Under the pieces are notes generated by a model that saw nothing but the letters and a program-made list of their open reading frames with translations, did not search any database and was not told the origin of the DNA. The position numbers and the translations under genes are program-made. From positions 3,194,813-3,235,622 of the forward strand of contig NZ_JAUDRJ010000003.1 of NCBI RefSeq assembly GCF_030382115.1: DNA of 40,810 bases. The letters run 5' to 3'. The stretch comes from Nostoc sp. GT001 (GTDB taxonomy: Bacteria > Cyanobacteriota > Cyanobacteriia > Cyanobacteriales > Nostocaceae). Every line of letters begins with the position of its first letter. The first letter of the stretch is position 1. Of this stretch, positions 8,028-14,799 are shown one piece after another.

Positions 8028-8300
8028 ATGACTTCCCCTCCAACCCCCAAAGATTCTCGAATTGGCAAGGGATACTCATACCTGTTCGCCTCCATTTTGA
8101 CTGCCTTGCTTGTGGGGCAATCGATAGACATTTCCTTCAAAACCAATAAGCCTGGAGACTTTGAATTTGCGATCGCATCCCGCGAACTCAATGCCCAAAT
8201 TTTCTATCCTTGCGTAGCTCTGATTGCCGCAATTTTAGGATTGCCCACAGACACCATTGCCCTGGCTTTGGGACACTTTTTGACCAAGGGGCGCGAGTGA
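8028..8300 (+). CDS. Small membrane protein, unknown
   Basis: The protein (90 aa) has two hydrophobic stretches (YLFASILTALLVGQSI near 18-33, and IFYPCVALIAAILGLP near 57-73), separated by a polar loop, so it may be a two-helix membrane protein. It ends at 8300, next to the GTG start (8302) of the following gene, which suggests an operon. Holin-like size and topology are suggestive, but nothing specific supports a holin. Confidence 0.55.
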   Translation: MTSPPTPKDSRIGKGYSYLFASILTALLVGQSIDISFKTNKPGDFEFAIASRELNAQIFYPCVALIAAILGLPTDTIALALGHFLTKGRE

Positions 8301-8301
8301 T

Positions 8302-8916
8302 GTGGAAACATGGCTCTCCCGACTACAGCGATGGATCGCAAAGCTTTTCCATTTCCAGGGCAAGAAAAAACGTCGCGCCTCCCCAAAAATTATCAAAAGC
8401 TGGTACGGGAAACACTGCGCCGTACTGCGAATCGAGCGCACCACCCCAGGCGGACTTAGCACCTACAGAATCACTTCAATACACGGCGAGTGCGATTACC
8501 TCATCACCCTCGACTATCTCCCCGCTTTGCAAGCAGAGATGGCTGGGGAGTTCAACGGAACCGCTTTCCGGTTGCGATCGCATGACAATCAATATAATTC
8601 TGCACTCACGCACCGTTTTGCAGTCTGGCGTGTCTGGCGCAATGGTGACAGCAGCCCTATTGGTATTTGGGATTGCGATCTTCAGGGGTTCACCCAAAGT
8701 TTTGCACTGTCAGAACTCGCACCCCGTCGCGCAGTTGCGGGGGTGGCGTTAGCGCCGCTCTCACTGATTCACATCCAGAAAAAAACCAAACTTTCCTGGC
8801 AAAACCAGATGGAGCATATAGACTGGCTTTTACTCTTGGAAGAGAGGATTAGGGGGGAATTGTCAAATCCGCATCACAACCTGAAGGCTTGCACAATCCT
8901 GAGTAATGAGCAATGA
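8302..8916 (+). CDS. Hypothetical protein
   Basis: The protein (204 aa) starts with GTG one base after the previous stop. It begins with an amphipathic basic segment (LSRLQRWIAKLFHFQGKKKRR), followed by a strand-rich domain (HCAVLRIERTT, CDYLITLDYLP, HRFAVWRVWRNGD). No known family is recognised. An ATG at 8300 opens an overlapping frame, but its translation is low in hydrophobic residues and looks like noise. Probably co-expressed with the two-helix membrane protein before it. The last residues (TILSNEQ) run into an intergenic ATGAGTAATGAG-type repeat, so the C-terminus may have been changed. Confidence 0.6.
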   Translation: METWLSRLQRWIAKLFHFQGKKKRRASPKIIKSWYGKHCAVLRIERTTPGGLSTYRITSIHGECDYLITLDYLPALQAEMAGEFNGTAFRLRSHDNQYNSALTHRFAVWRVWRNGDSSPIGIWDCDLQGFTQSFALSELAPRRAVAGVALAPLSLIHIQKKTKLSWQNQMEHIDWLLLLEERIRGELSNPHHNLKACTILSNEQ

Positions 8917-8970
8917 GTAATAAGTAAATATCCATCACTCATTACTCCTAAGTCATTACTCATTACTCAT
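8901..8970. repeat. Intergenic GAGTAATGAG inverted-repeat cluster
   Basis: GAGTAATGAG (8901-8910) is matched by its exact reverse complement CTCATTACTC at 8938-8947, with further partial copies up to 8970. It covers the end of the 8302-8916 gene and could act as its terminator. Simple repeats of this kind are common in Nostoc-type intergenic DNA. Confidence 0.6.
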
Positions 8971-9053
8971 TTAATTTGGGGAAATCTAGCCACATCCTCT
9001 ACTCCTCCAGCAGCCCATGAAACTTGCTCACTTACTTCTCGCCGTCGCCATCC

Positions 9054-9929
9054 TCAAGCAGCAGCAAGTTGGCCGTAAAGCCAATCGTGCAGAAAAGCCA
9101 TCCCATTAGGTAGCAAGTATCCAGCGCTGGTTTCAAAGTTTTTCAGATCCTCAGACTCAGAGAGGATAAGCGAGGCTTCTGATAAATCGCAAATTTCTAA
9201 TTTAGACAACTCCTCTATGCCCTGCCACAACAGGGCATTTATTTGGGCTTCGGTTTTACCCAGCATCATAGCCGCAACTTTTGGCTGCTTCCCTTTGAGG
9301 TAAACAAGGTCAATCGCTGGGTTATTGAGGGATGCGATCGCCTCACGCAGCTTCCCTAATATCTCATCACTCCTGTCAATCGGCGCTTCTTGCCCAACCA
9401 GGGTATCGCCCAAGGTTAGGTCGTCTGTGTCATCAAGTTTAGAGTCAAGGCTCCAGATGTATTTTTGATTCCGGGAAGCCCCAAGAGCCTCATCAATTTG
9501 GGACTTGCTGATACCCAGATAAAGCGCCACTTCTGCGTCACTAGGACGATGCCCTAAACTGGCAGATAAATGCGATCGCGCCTTCTTAATTTTGGCGCTC
9601 ATTTCGTGCAATCCACGAGAAATTCTTACAGGGGAAGCTTTGTCGCGGAGGAAGTGCAGAATTTCGCCTTTGATGTAGGGCAGGGCGAAGGATGTAAAGT
9701 ACTTCTGGTTGGGGTCGTAGCGTTCCACTGCTTTAATGAGTCCGATTGTTGCCAGTCCAAGCAAGTCTTGGTAGCTTTCTTGACAACTCACCACCATTCG
9801 ATGGGCAACTCTCCTGGCTAGTCCAATGTTAAGTTCAACCAGGTGATTTCGCAGTAGCAAACTGCGTGTCGCGTGATACAGCACAAATATCTCTTTCATC
9901 TTTTTGCCCCACCCCATCCCCGCCAACAT
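9054..9929 (-). CDS. RNA polymerase sigma factor, sigma-70 family (group 3-like)
   Basis: The protein (291 aa) would direct RNA polymerase to a special promoter set. Region 2 is well kept: YQDLLGLATIGLIKAVERYD, then FTSFALPYIKGEILHFLRD, then VRISRGL. Region 3 follows (SLGHRPSDAEVALYLGIS). Region 4 is weak: the helix-turn-helix is represented only by KGKQPKVAAMMLGKTEAQIN, and about 55 unrelated residues follow. Met11 (9899) is an alternative start. It resembles SigF/SigB-type sigma factors. Its place inside a phage-derived element suggests control of element genes, perhaps late genes (inference). Confidence 0.85.
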   Translation of the reverse strand: MLAGMGWGKKMKEIFVLYHATRSLLLRNHLVELNIGLARRVAHRMVVSCQESYQDLLGLATIGLIKAVERYDPNQKYFTSFALPYIKGEILHFLRDKASPVRISRGLHEMSAKIKKARSHLSASLGHRPSDAEVALYLGISKSQIDEALGASRNQKYIWSLDSKLDDTDDLTLGDTLVGQEAPIDRSDEILGKLREAIASLNNPAIDLVYLKGKQPKVAAMMLGKTEAQINALLWQGIEELSKLEICDLSEASLILSESEDLKNFETSAGYLLPNGMAFLHDWLYGQLAAA

Positions 9930-10033
9930 TACAGTTATGGCGTAGCAATAAAGACTTAGATAATGATATTTATACTGGGCTTACAAAGCTTTAAATTTAT
10001 CTGACTAGAGGAAAATACGGGAGTAGGCATGAG

Positions 10034-10060
10034 GCTATCTGGCGGAATCCGCCAGATAGC
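10034..10060. repeat. Dispersed hairpin repeat, copy 2
   Basis: A 12-bp stem GCTATCTGGCGG / CCGCCAGATAGC with loop AAT. The last base belongs to the stop codon of the 10060-10692 gene, so in the mRNA it sits directly after the stop, as copy 1 does. Confidence 0.9.
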
Positions 10061-10692
10061 TAATTGTTCGGTTCGGTGGAGAATTTGTAGCAAGACACGG
10101 ATTTGTCTACATAGTGAACGCACACATCTTTGTTTGGGTTTTCAGAGAGAGTGTAATCTCTCCACATAACTTTTTCAAAGCCTGATTCAGCTTGCAACTC
10201 TTGTACTGCTACTTCGGCGTCACCGTTTTTCCAAGTCACAATGGACACCGATTCAGGTTTAAGCGAATTGAGGTTGATATACTGGCAGGTTGTGTACAAG
10301 GCGGTGCTGGCTCCGTTAACTGGTAAATAGTCACCTGTTTTGCACACACTTGGGTCGAAGGCGATGGATGCAGGTGTAACTGTTGGCGTTGGAGTAGATG
10401 ACGGCGTTGGAGTTGGCTTGACTTCTTTAGTTGTTAGAACTGGGCTTGGTGTTGGCGTGGGTTTTGCCTCAACTCTGGGCTTTGCGATTGGTGTAACTAT
10501 TGCTATTGGCTCAGACTTTTTAGGAGCTAGTGCGCCAGCAGTGAAGCCGGAAGCCAAGAATACTCCGAAATACAATAGAGAACTTTTTAGGCGTGTACGT
10601 TTGTCGCCACGCAGTACAAGTTTAGGGTTAATTAAGCCAATCACAAAAGCGATAAATGAGGCAATGTTAGCCAGAACAAGTAGACCGAGCAT
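10060..10692 (-). CDS. Membrane-anchored protein with Pro/Thr-rich linker
   Basis: The protein (210 aa) has two N-terminal membrane helices (about 3-20 and 38-55), then a low-complexity linker (about 60-110, rich in PTPTPSS) and a C-terminal domain (about 112-210) with four cysteines (VCKTGDY, YTTCQY, VCVHYV, VSCYKF), which could form two disulfides. This layout suits a cell-surface or periplasmic domain held away from the membrane. No family is recognised. Its N-terminal half resembles general cyanobacterial TM-linker proteins. Confidence 0.65.
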   Translation of the reverse strand: MLGLLVLANIASFIAFVIGLINPKLVLRGDKRTRLKSSLLYFGVFLASGFTAGALAPKKSEPIAIVTPIAKPRVEAKPTPTPSPVLTTKEVKPTPTPSSTPTPTVTPASIAFDPSVCKTGDYLPVNGASTALYTTCQYINLNSLKPESVSIVTWKNGDAEVAVQELQAESGFEKVMWRDYTLSENPNKDVCVHYVDKSVSCYKFSTEPNN

Positions 10693-10771
10693 GAAAGGAC
10701 ACTCATAGTTTTGAATGTCTTAGCAGATGCTTAGGTTCAATGGTGTGATTTGGATTATGCGATCGCTGTCT

Positions 10772-11086
10772 TCAGATGCCCAGTCCTGGTACATCCCCAG
10801 ATTCATCTATTAAACCGCGCGATCGCAACTCCGACAATTCTTCAGCAGTCGGCGGTTTAGCGCTGCCACTCAGCACGTCCATCCATAACTGTGCTGGTGT
10901 GATACCACGCTTCCATGCCAAATATCTATTGCGTTCCACGATACGCTTTTCGCGCTCCATCAGCTTGGCTCCCAACAGGCTATCTGCTTGCTGAGTCTCT
11001 GTACTACCGCGTTGAAAAGCGTCATTCTTCAGCAAATCTCGATAAATTTCTCCCAGACCAATCCTCAGCCTGTTATCTTCTGCCAT
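10772..11086 (-). CDS. Hypothetical protein
   Basis: The protein (104 aa) is charged and helical (GLGEIYRDLLKNDAFQRG, then MEREKRIVERNRYLAWKRG), followed by ITPAQLWMDVLSG and an acidic tail. It has no membrane segment and no known motif. It is transcribed divergently from the small HTH gene at 11250, with an inverted repeat between them. The composition is like a phage-encoded small cytosolic protein. Confidence 0.55.
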   Translation of the reverse strand: MAEDNRLRIGLGEIYRDLLKNDAFQRGSTETQQADSLLGAKLMEREKRIVERNRYLAWKRGITPAQLWMDVLSGSAKPPTAEELSELRSRGLIDESGDVPGLGI

Positions 11087-11113
11087 AGCCTATTTTGCCC
11101 ACTTTTGCCCCAA

Positions 11114-11157
11114 ATAATACCATGATAAAACCAATTAATTCTGATTGATGGTATTAT
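11114..11157. promoter_or_regulatory. Inverted repeat between divergent genes
   Basis: ATAATACCAT (11114-11123) and ATGGTATTAT (11148-11157) are perfect complements 24 bases apart. They lie just upstream of the 104-aa gene and about 90 bases before the HTH gene at 11250. A direct repeat TTTTGCCC also occurs at about 11094-11110. A shared operator bound by the HTH protein is plausible. Confidence 0.4.
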
Positions 11158-11249
11158 CGGCATAAAGAGATGCGCCTCCCAGTGCTGACGACACTGAAAG
11201 ACGACTTCCCCGACCACAGACATTACCTGTAGAAGGAGCAACTAACATT

Positions 11250-11459
11250 ATGCATCCCCGTGAACTTAGGACAAAGTACAATCTTTCATTGACTCAGTTA
11301 GCGTTTTATTTGACATGCGATCGCCGCACCGCAGAGCGCTATTGCTCTAACGAATATCACCCAAGGCAGATTATTTTTCTTGCTTGCTGGCTATTAGACG
11401 CTCATTGGCAGCAGGTTGGACGAGTCATACCTCCAGATTTTTTGGTTCCGACAATTTGA
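11250..11459 (+). CDS. Small Cro/XRE-like helix-turn-helix protein
   Basis: The protein (69 aa) has a helix-turn-helix across about residues 5-36 (LRTKYNLSLTQLAFYLTCDR, then RTAERYCS). The recognition helix is Arg-rich, and the C-terminal segment is hydrophobic (IIFLACWLLDAHW). Size and fold fit a single-domain repressor. GAAGGAG lies upstream of the ATG, with a spacing of about 12. It faces away from the 10772-11086 gene and is closed by a terminator at 11489. Confidence 0.65.
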   Translation: MHPRELRTKYNLSLTQLAFYLTCDRRTAERYCSNEYHPRQIIFLACWLLDAHWQQVGRVIPPDFLVPTI

Positions 11460-11488
11460 CGGACAATAACTCGACAATCAACCGCTAG

Positions 11489-11512
11489 ACCCCGCCCTAT
11501 GGTGGGGTTTTT
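11489..11512 (+). terminator. Rho-independent terminator after the small HTH gene
   Basis: ACCCCGCC and GGTGGGGT pair over 8 bp (one G-T pair) around the loop CTAT, followed by TTTTT. It lies 30 bases past the stop at 11459. The 200 bases from here to 11724 contain no gene; they hold GTTCCACT (about 11572) and its inverse AGTGGAAC (about 11673), possible operator halves ahead of the operon at 11725. Confidence 0.75.
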
Positions 11513-11724
11513 AATTAGCGTATGGCTGAAACACAACTGAAACATGTTCCAGTAACAATTGAATCAACAGGTTCCACTTAACACTTGATAAATTCACCTT
11601 AAATCATCTCAACCAACCTAAAAACATCACCAAAACCCACGAAAAAGAGATTTTGAGGCATTGAATTTAAACAGTGGAACGTGATTGTTTCAGACCTTAC
11701 ATTACCAGTGAAACAAGATGAACA

Positions 11725-12099
11725 GTGAGCAAAGTTGAGATTTGGGATTTTTTTGACCATCGGTCGGGAGTGCGTAGTCAGTTTGATCCATACTTCCTAA
11801 GTCGGGAGCAATGGGCAGATTGTTTAGGAGTTGGGCGGACAACTTTATGGAGATGGGAGCAAAATATTGTCCGCCTTGTAATCGCCATACTTGCTGAATA
11901 TAAAACCGGACACGGCTACCTTGATAACTATCAGCGCTTCATCCTTGCTGCTATTTACGCTTTGAAAAACGGCTACGTGGAAGAGGGCAGGAGGATGAGT
12001 AACGAGGAAGTGAAAGTTTATTTGCGCTCAAAGCGTAGTGAATTAACTAGAGAGCAATTTGAGAATTGGAGAATAGGGAATGGCGTTCACACGATCTGA
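11725..12099 (+). CDS. Helix-turn-helix protein, first gene of the ATPase operon
   Basis: The protein (124 aa) starts with GTG at 11725; the ATG seven bases upstream closes after six codons. A helix-turn-helix lies at about 27-46 (REQWADCLGVGRTTLWRWEQ). The C-terminal half is helical and charged (VYLRSKRSELTREQFENWR). It overlaps the next gene by 20 bases and opens an operon of eight tightly packed genes up to 16247. It is likely the operon regulator, though a role in recognising element DNA (replication or transfer) is also possible. Confidence 0.65.
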   Translation: MSKVEIWDFFDHRSGVRSQFDPYFLSREQWADCLGVGRTTLWRWEQNIVRLVIAILAEYKTGHGYLDNYQRFILAAIYALKNGYVEEGRRMSNEEVKVYLRSKRSELTREQFENWRIGNGVHTI

Positions 12100-12844
12100 A
12101 TTATTTCAAAACTTTGAAGGTGAATACACCACTGAGCAAGTAATTCAGGCATTGTCCAAGCTTGCGGAAATTGATAAACAAGTAGACCCCAATGCAGAAT
12201 CATTCGATGAATCGATTGTTGAGCAGTTGGAAGATATTTTTGGCATTATTCAGGATGCAGTTGACAGGCAAAAGCTTCTAGCTACAAGTGGATCTAGTCT
12301 CACGCCAGTTGAAGACTTGGCTGTTGAATTGGCAGGCGATCGCCTTGACATCCCCAAAGAAGTGTTCAAGGGATTTGTAGAGATTCTGGCGGGCCGGACA
12401 ATTGCCCAAGCCACCGTCATCCACCAATTCACCAATCAGCTATTTAAAGACGTTCAGGGCGAATTGCAAGCCCGATCCTTGCAAGATGCAACTCAGGAAA
12501 CGGCCGAGCAAGTTGCCTTCATGATGCAGTTGATTCAGAACCCCCAGACTAGGCAACAAATTGCACAAGATTATGGATTAAAGCCGAATCACCAAGTGGC
12601 TACCGAACTTAAAACAGTTACCAACACCACGACTGATTTTGACCCCGATGCATTTCTGGCTGAGGTGAGGCAGTGCGGTCTTGGGGGTTCCCCCCATGAG
12701 CAACTGCCGAACCCCGAAGGGGTGTCAGGCGAAAAAAAGTCGATTACACCTGGTTTGAAGATGACCATCCCAGACACGAAATCACTCGTCAAATCCCTGC
12801 TATCCCAGTCTTGCTCGACAAACTTGAACGCTCAGGCTTCATGA
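12080..12844 (+). CDS. Hypothetical helical protein of the ATPase operon
   Basis: The protein (254 aa) is acidic and predicted helical in its first 190 residues (TTEQVIQALSKLAEID, ESIVEQLEDIFGIIQDAV), with repeated glutamines and no membrane segment. Residues about 197-210 are encoded by dispersed repeat copy B (12669-12708) and read as loop-like sequence (CGLGGSPHEQLPNPEG). The stop overlaps the next ATG (ATGA at 12841-12844). I recognise no family. Stable contact with the membrane proteins downstream is plausible only from the operon layout. Confidence 0.6.
   Translation: MAFTRSELFQNFEGEYTTEQVIQALSKLAEIDKQVDPNAESFDESIVEQLEDIFGIIQDAVDRQKLLATSGSSLTPVEDLAVELAGDRLDIPKEVFKGFVEILAGRTIAQATVIHQFTNQLFKDVQGELQARSLQDATQETAEQVAFMMQLIQNPQTRQQIAQDYGLKPNHQVATELKTVTNTTTDFDPDAFLAEVRQCGLGGSPHEQLPNPEGVSGEKKSITPGLKMTIPDTKSLVKSLLSQSCSTNLNAQAS
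12669..12708 (-). repeat. Dispersed repeat (family GCAGTTGCTC...GACCGCACTGC), copy B
   Basis: GGCAGTGCGGTC (12669-12680), then GGGGGTTCCCCC, then ATGAGCAACTGCC ending at 12708. The ends GGCAGT / ACTGCC pair, and the centre is a palindrome. It is in frame inside the 254-aa gene and is the reverse complement of copy C (20094-20134). Confidence 0.8.
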
Positions 12845-13305
12845 AATATCTGCAACGAAACCCGATGGCATCGGTATTTTTCTTTGGGTTGTGCGTGTGC
12901 CTGGCGCTGTCGTCGGGCAACTTGAAAAATCAGTGGGGTGCGATCGCCTCCCTCCAGCAAAAATCCCAAGAAAATACTTCCAAAGAATGGAACCTCACTC
13001 TATCTCAACAGCAGATAGAGACAAACGCCAAAATTGCCGAGGCGCGATACAACAAAGGATGTCGATTGGTGGTTGCTAAAAAATCTCCTGGACAGTTCAC
13101 AACCCTAACCGAAGGGCGACCAGTTTTTGACCGCGTTCGCAACGCCCCTTTACCCGTGGGGACAGTGGTATGCGATGCCTACGGCAACACCGCCAGAATT
13201 ATCAATGGTGAGGTGGTGGGCGAGATTGCTTTCACTGGCAACCAAGCAGTGATTGACAAAGTAGTGAAACGCTCAAAAGCTAAGTACTCTTCACCCAATC
13301 TGTAG
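12841..13305 (+). CDS. Membrane-anchored hypothetical protein
   Basis: The start chosen is ATG at 12841 because it overlaps the previous stop as ATGA; a longer frame from 12811 would bury it. The protein (154 aa) has one membrane helix near the N-terminus (SVFFFGLCVCLALSSG, about 11-26), then a Gln-rich helix (SLQQKSQENTSKEW, LSQQQIETNAKIAEARY), then a strand-rich C-terminal domain with two cysteines (GCRLVV, TVVCDAYGNTARI). It has the shape of an inner-membrane protein with a small periplasmic domain. No family is recognised. Confidence 0.62.
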   Translation: MKYLQRNPMASVFFFGLCVCLALSSGNLKNQWGAIASLQQKSQENTSKEWNLTLSQQQIETNAKIAEARYNKGCRLVVAKKSPGQFTTLTEGRPVFDRVRNAPLPVGTVVCDAYGNTARIINGEVVGEIAFTGNQAVIDKVVKRSKAKYSSPNL

Positions 13306-13307
13306 CA

Positions 13308-13457
13308 ATGGAACAATTCATCAAAGAAGCGATTGGCTTGGGTTCCCCACAAATTCAACCAGAGCCGCAGCCACAACCAGATCCAAAGCCAACGGTTACT
13401 ATTTACGATTTTGGACGCTTGCTATCAGAAAATGAACCAGACAAAAAACAAGAATAA
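13308..13457 (+). CDS. Small proline-rich protein
   Basis: A 49-aa frame starts at ATG 13308, two bases after the preceding stop, and overlaps the next gene's ATG by 26 bases. It has a short helix (EQFIKEAIGLG), a Pro/Gln run (PQIQPEPQPQPDPKP) and a second short helix (TIYDFGRLLSENE). Its tight packing in the operon is the main support. The proline run suggests a spacer or an interaction peptide. Confidence 0.45.
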   Translation: MEQFIKEAIGLGSPQIQPEPQPQPDPKPTVTIYDFGRLLSENEPDKKQE

Positions 13458-14115
13458 TCGGGGTACAGACACCCGTACCTTCATCAGGGTTCTGTACTGG
13501 GCAGCAGTGATTTGCGGGATTTGGTTTGCCTATTTAAATATCCAGCCTTATGCCCAAGCAGTAAAGATGATTATTAGTGGCGCGGCGGCTGATACAGCCT
13601 TACTCCAATTGATTTACTCTATGCCCTTAATTGGCCCCGCCGCCGCCACAGTTGGCACAGCATTGCACTGGCTAGTGGGCCTGGTGATTTGGGTAGTGGT
13701 GCAGACTGTTGAAGTTTTCCCCATCATCCTTAAACGCGATCGCGCCTTCATGCGGACGCTAATAAGCAATGCCCAATCTGCTGATAAATTCGAGATTCGG
13801 GAAAACGACGATCCGGCGTTGGCAGCACTAAAGCGTTGGTACAATGCTTTCCCTACACTGACAATGACCACTGCGCGGAATTTGGCATTGTTCGTTTACG
13901 CGATCGACTTCTGCTTTTGTGCTTTGGTGTATCCCCCATGCAAAGGTGGATTTGGACAGTTGATGTTTGTTTTGGCTTCAGGTCAATGGGGACAAGTTGA
14001 CTGGAAGAATGTCACCTTGCTCATCGTTACGCTATTCGCAATTGAGGCAATTATCCACCTTATCTTCTGGCTAGGAGAAATCGCCTACTTCATGAGAGCA
14101 TCGCATTCGAGATAA
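13432..14115 (+). CDS. Polytopic membrane protein of the ATPase operon
   Basis: From ATG 13432 the protein has 227 aa; a longer TTG-initiated frame from 13333 overlaps the small proline-rich gene and is less likely. Four membrane helices are visible: YWAAVICGIWFAYL (about 22-35), AAATVGTALHWLVGLVIWVV (about 70-89), LALFVYAIDFCFCALVY (about 150-166) and LLIVTLFAIEAIIHLIFWLG (about 196-215). A soluble loop of about 45 residues separates helices 2 and 3. No channel or secretion family is recognised. With the ATPase downstream it may form part of a membrane complex. Confidence 0.65.
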   Translation: MNQTKNKNNRGTDTRTFIRVLYWAAVICGIWFAYLNIQPYAQAVKMIISGAAADTALLQLIYSMPLIGPAAATVGTALHWLVGLVIWVVVQTVEVFPIILKRDRAFMRTLISNAQSADKFEIRENDDPALAALKRWYNAFPTLTMTTARNLALFVYAIDFCFCALVYPPCKGGFGQLMFVLASGQWGQVDWKNVTLLIVTLFAIEAIIHLIFWLGEIAYFMRASHSR

Positions 14116-14149
14116 TTTTTCTTATCAATTACAAATTAAGGCTAAAGCA

Positions 14150-14386
14150 ATGTCACGGAATCAGAATTCAAAAACTGAAATTGTTCTTAACTTCATCGGC
14201 AAAGGCGAAAACGATCAAAATTACAGAGAACAGTTTGTAGATGATGAAGAAGACAATAGAGAATGGTTTGACAAGAATTGTGAAGAGATGTCTAAAGAAC
14301 TCAAGACAGATCCAAGTTGGCCACACGTACCAGCCGAAGCAAGTCCATTAACTTGTGGAGTAAGGTCAAAGAGGATTGGCAGATGA
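14150..14386 (+). CDS. Small acidic hypothetical protein
   Basis: The protein (78 aa) is acidic and hydrophilic (DDEEDNREWFDKNCEEMSKE) with a less acidic tail. There is no hydrophobic core or known motif. It ends with an ATGA overlap at 14383-14386 with the T5orf172-like gene, so the two are probably translated together. Confidence 0.5.
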   Translation: MSRNQNSKTEIVLNFIGKGENDQNYREQFVDDEEDNREWFDKNCEEMSKELKTDPSWPHVPAEASPLTCGVRSKRIGR

Positions 14387-14799
14387 GTAAAGGCACAGTT
14401 TACCTAATTAACGCCAAGGGAACAAACCGCTACAAAATCGGTTACACCAATAGACCTTTTGAGCAGCGGCTAACAGAACTCAGCGGTGGTCAAAGTCCTT
14501 TCCCTCTGATAGCTACCAAGACAATTCTTGTGGAAGATGCTCACACTATTGAGCTAGGTTTGCACCACAAATTTACTTCGTTTCGCAAGCATGGTGAATG
14601 GTTTGAATTTGATAATCGCCAAATCAAGGAAGTGTGCAAGGCAATGGACAAAATGCAAAGTCAAAGGGTGTCTATCCCTAAGCCAATTCCTTTTTTGCTG
14701 ATGATAGCGGGATTAATCACGCTGCTATCCCCGCTATTCCTGAAGCAGTGTCAGCAGCCCCAATTCAAAACTACTCCCTCAATTCATCGCACAAAGTAA
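14383..14799 (+). CDS. T5orf172/GIY-YIG-like domain protein with C-terminal membrane helix
   Basis: The start chosen is ATG 14383 (ATGA overlap), giving 138 aa. Residues about 4-80 match the T5orf172/MUG113 group of GIY-YIG-like nuclease domains: GTVYLINAKG, then YKIGYTNRPFEQRLTELS, then ELGLHHKFTSFRKHGEWFEF. A membrane helix follows (IPFLLMIAGLITLLSPLFL, about 102-120), so the domain would be held at the inner membrane. Such anchoring is uncommon for this domain. The stop (TAA) overlaps the next start (TAATG). It may nick or bind DNA next to the ATPase. Confidence 0.75.
   Translation: MSKGTVYLINAKGTNRYKIGYTNRPFEQRLTELSGGQSPFPLIATKTILVEDAHTIELGLHHKFTSFRKHGEWFEFDNRQIKEVCKAMDKMQSQRVSIPKPIPFLLMIAGLITLLSPLFLKQCQQPQFKTTPSIHRTK

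Noticed and set aside
8210..8752. 180-aa plus-strand frame overlapping the 8302 gene
   Set aside because: Ser/Pro-rich translation without structure; the 8302 frame has normal protein composition.
9017..9112. 31-aa frame MKLAHLLLAVAILKQQQ
   Set aside because: Overlaps the sigma factor end on the other strand and has no ribosome site; too short to support.
11522..11581. 19-aa frame starting MAETQLKH
   Set aside because: No ribosome site and no neighbour support.
13333..13431. N-terminal extension of the four-TM protein from TTG 13333
   Set aside because: It overlaps the small proline-rich gene, and ATG 13432 fits the operon better.
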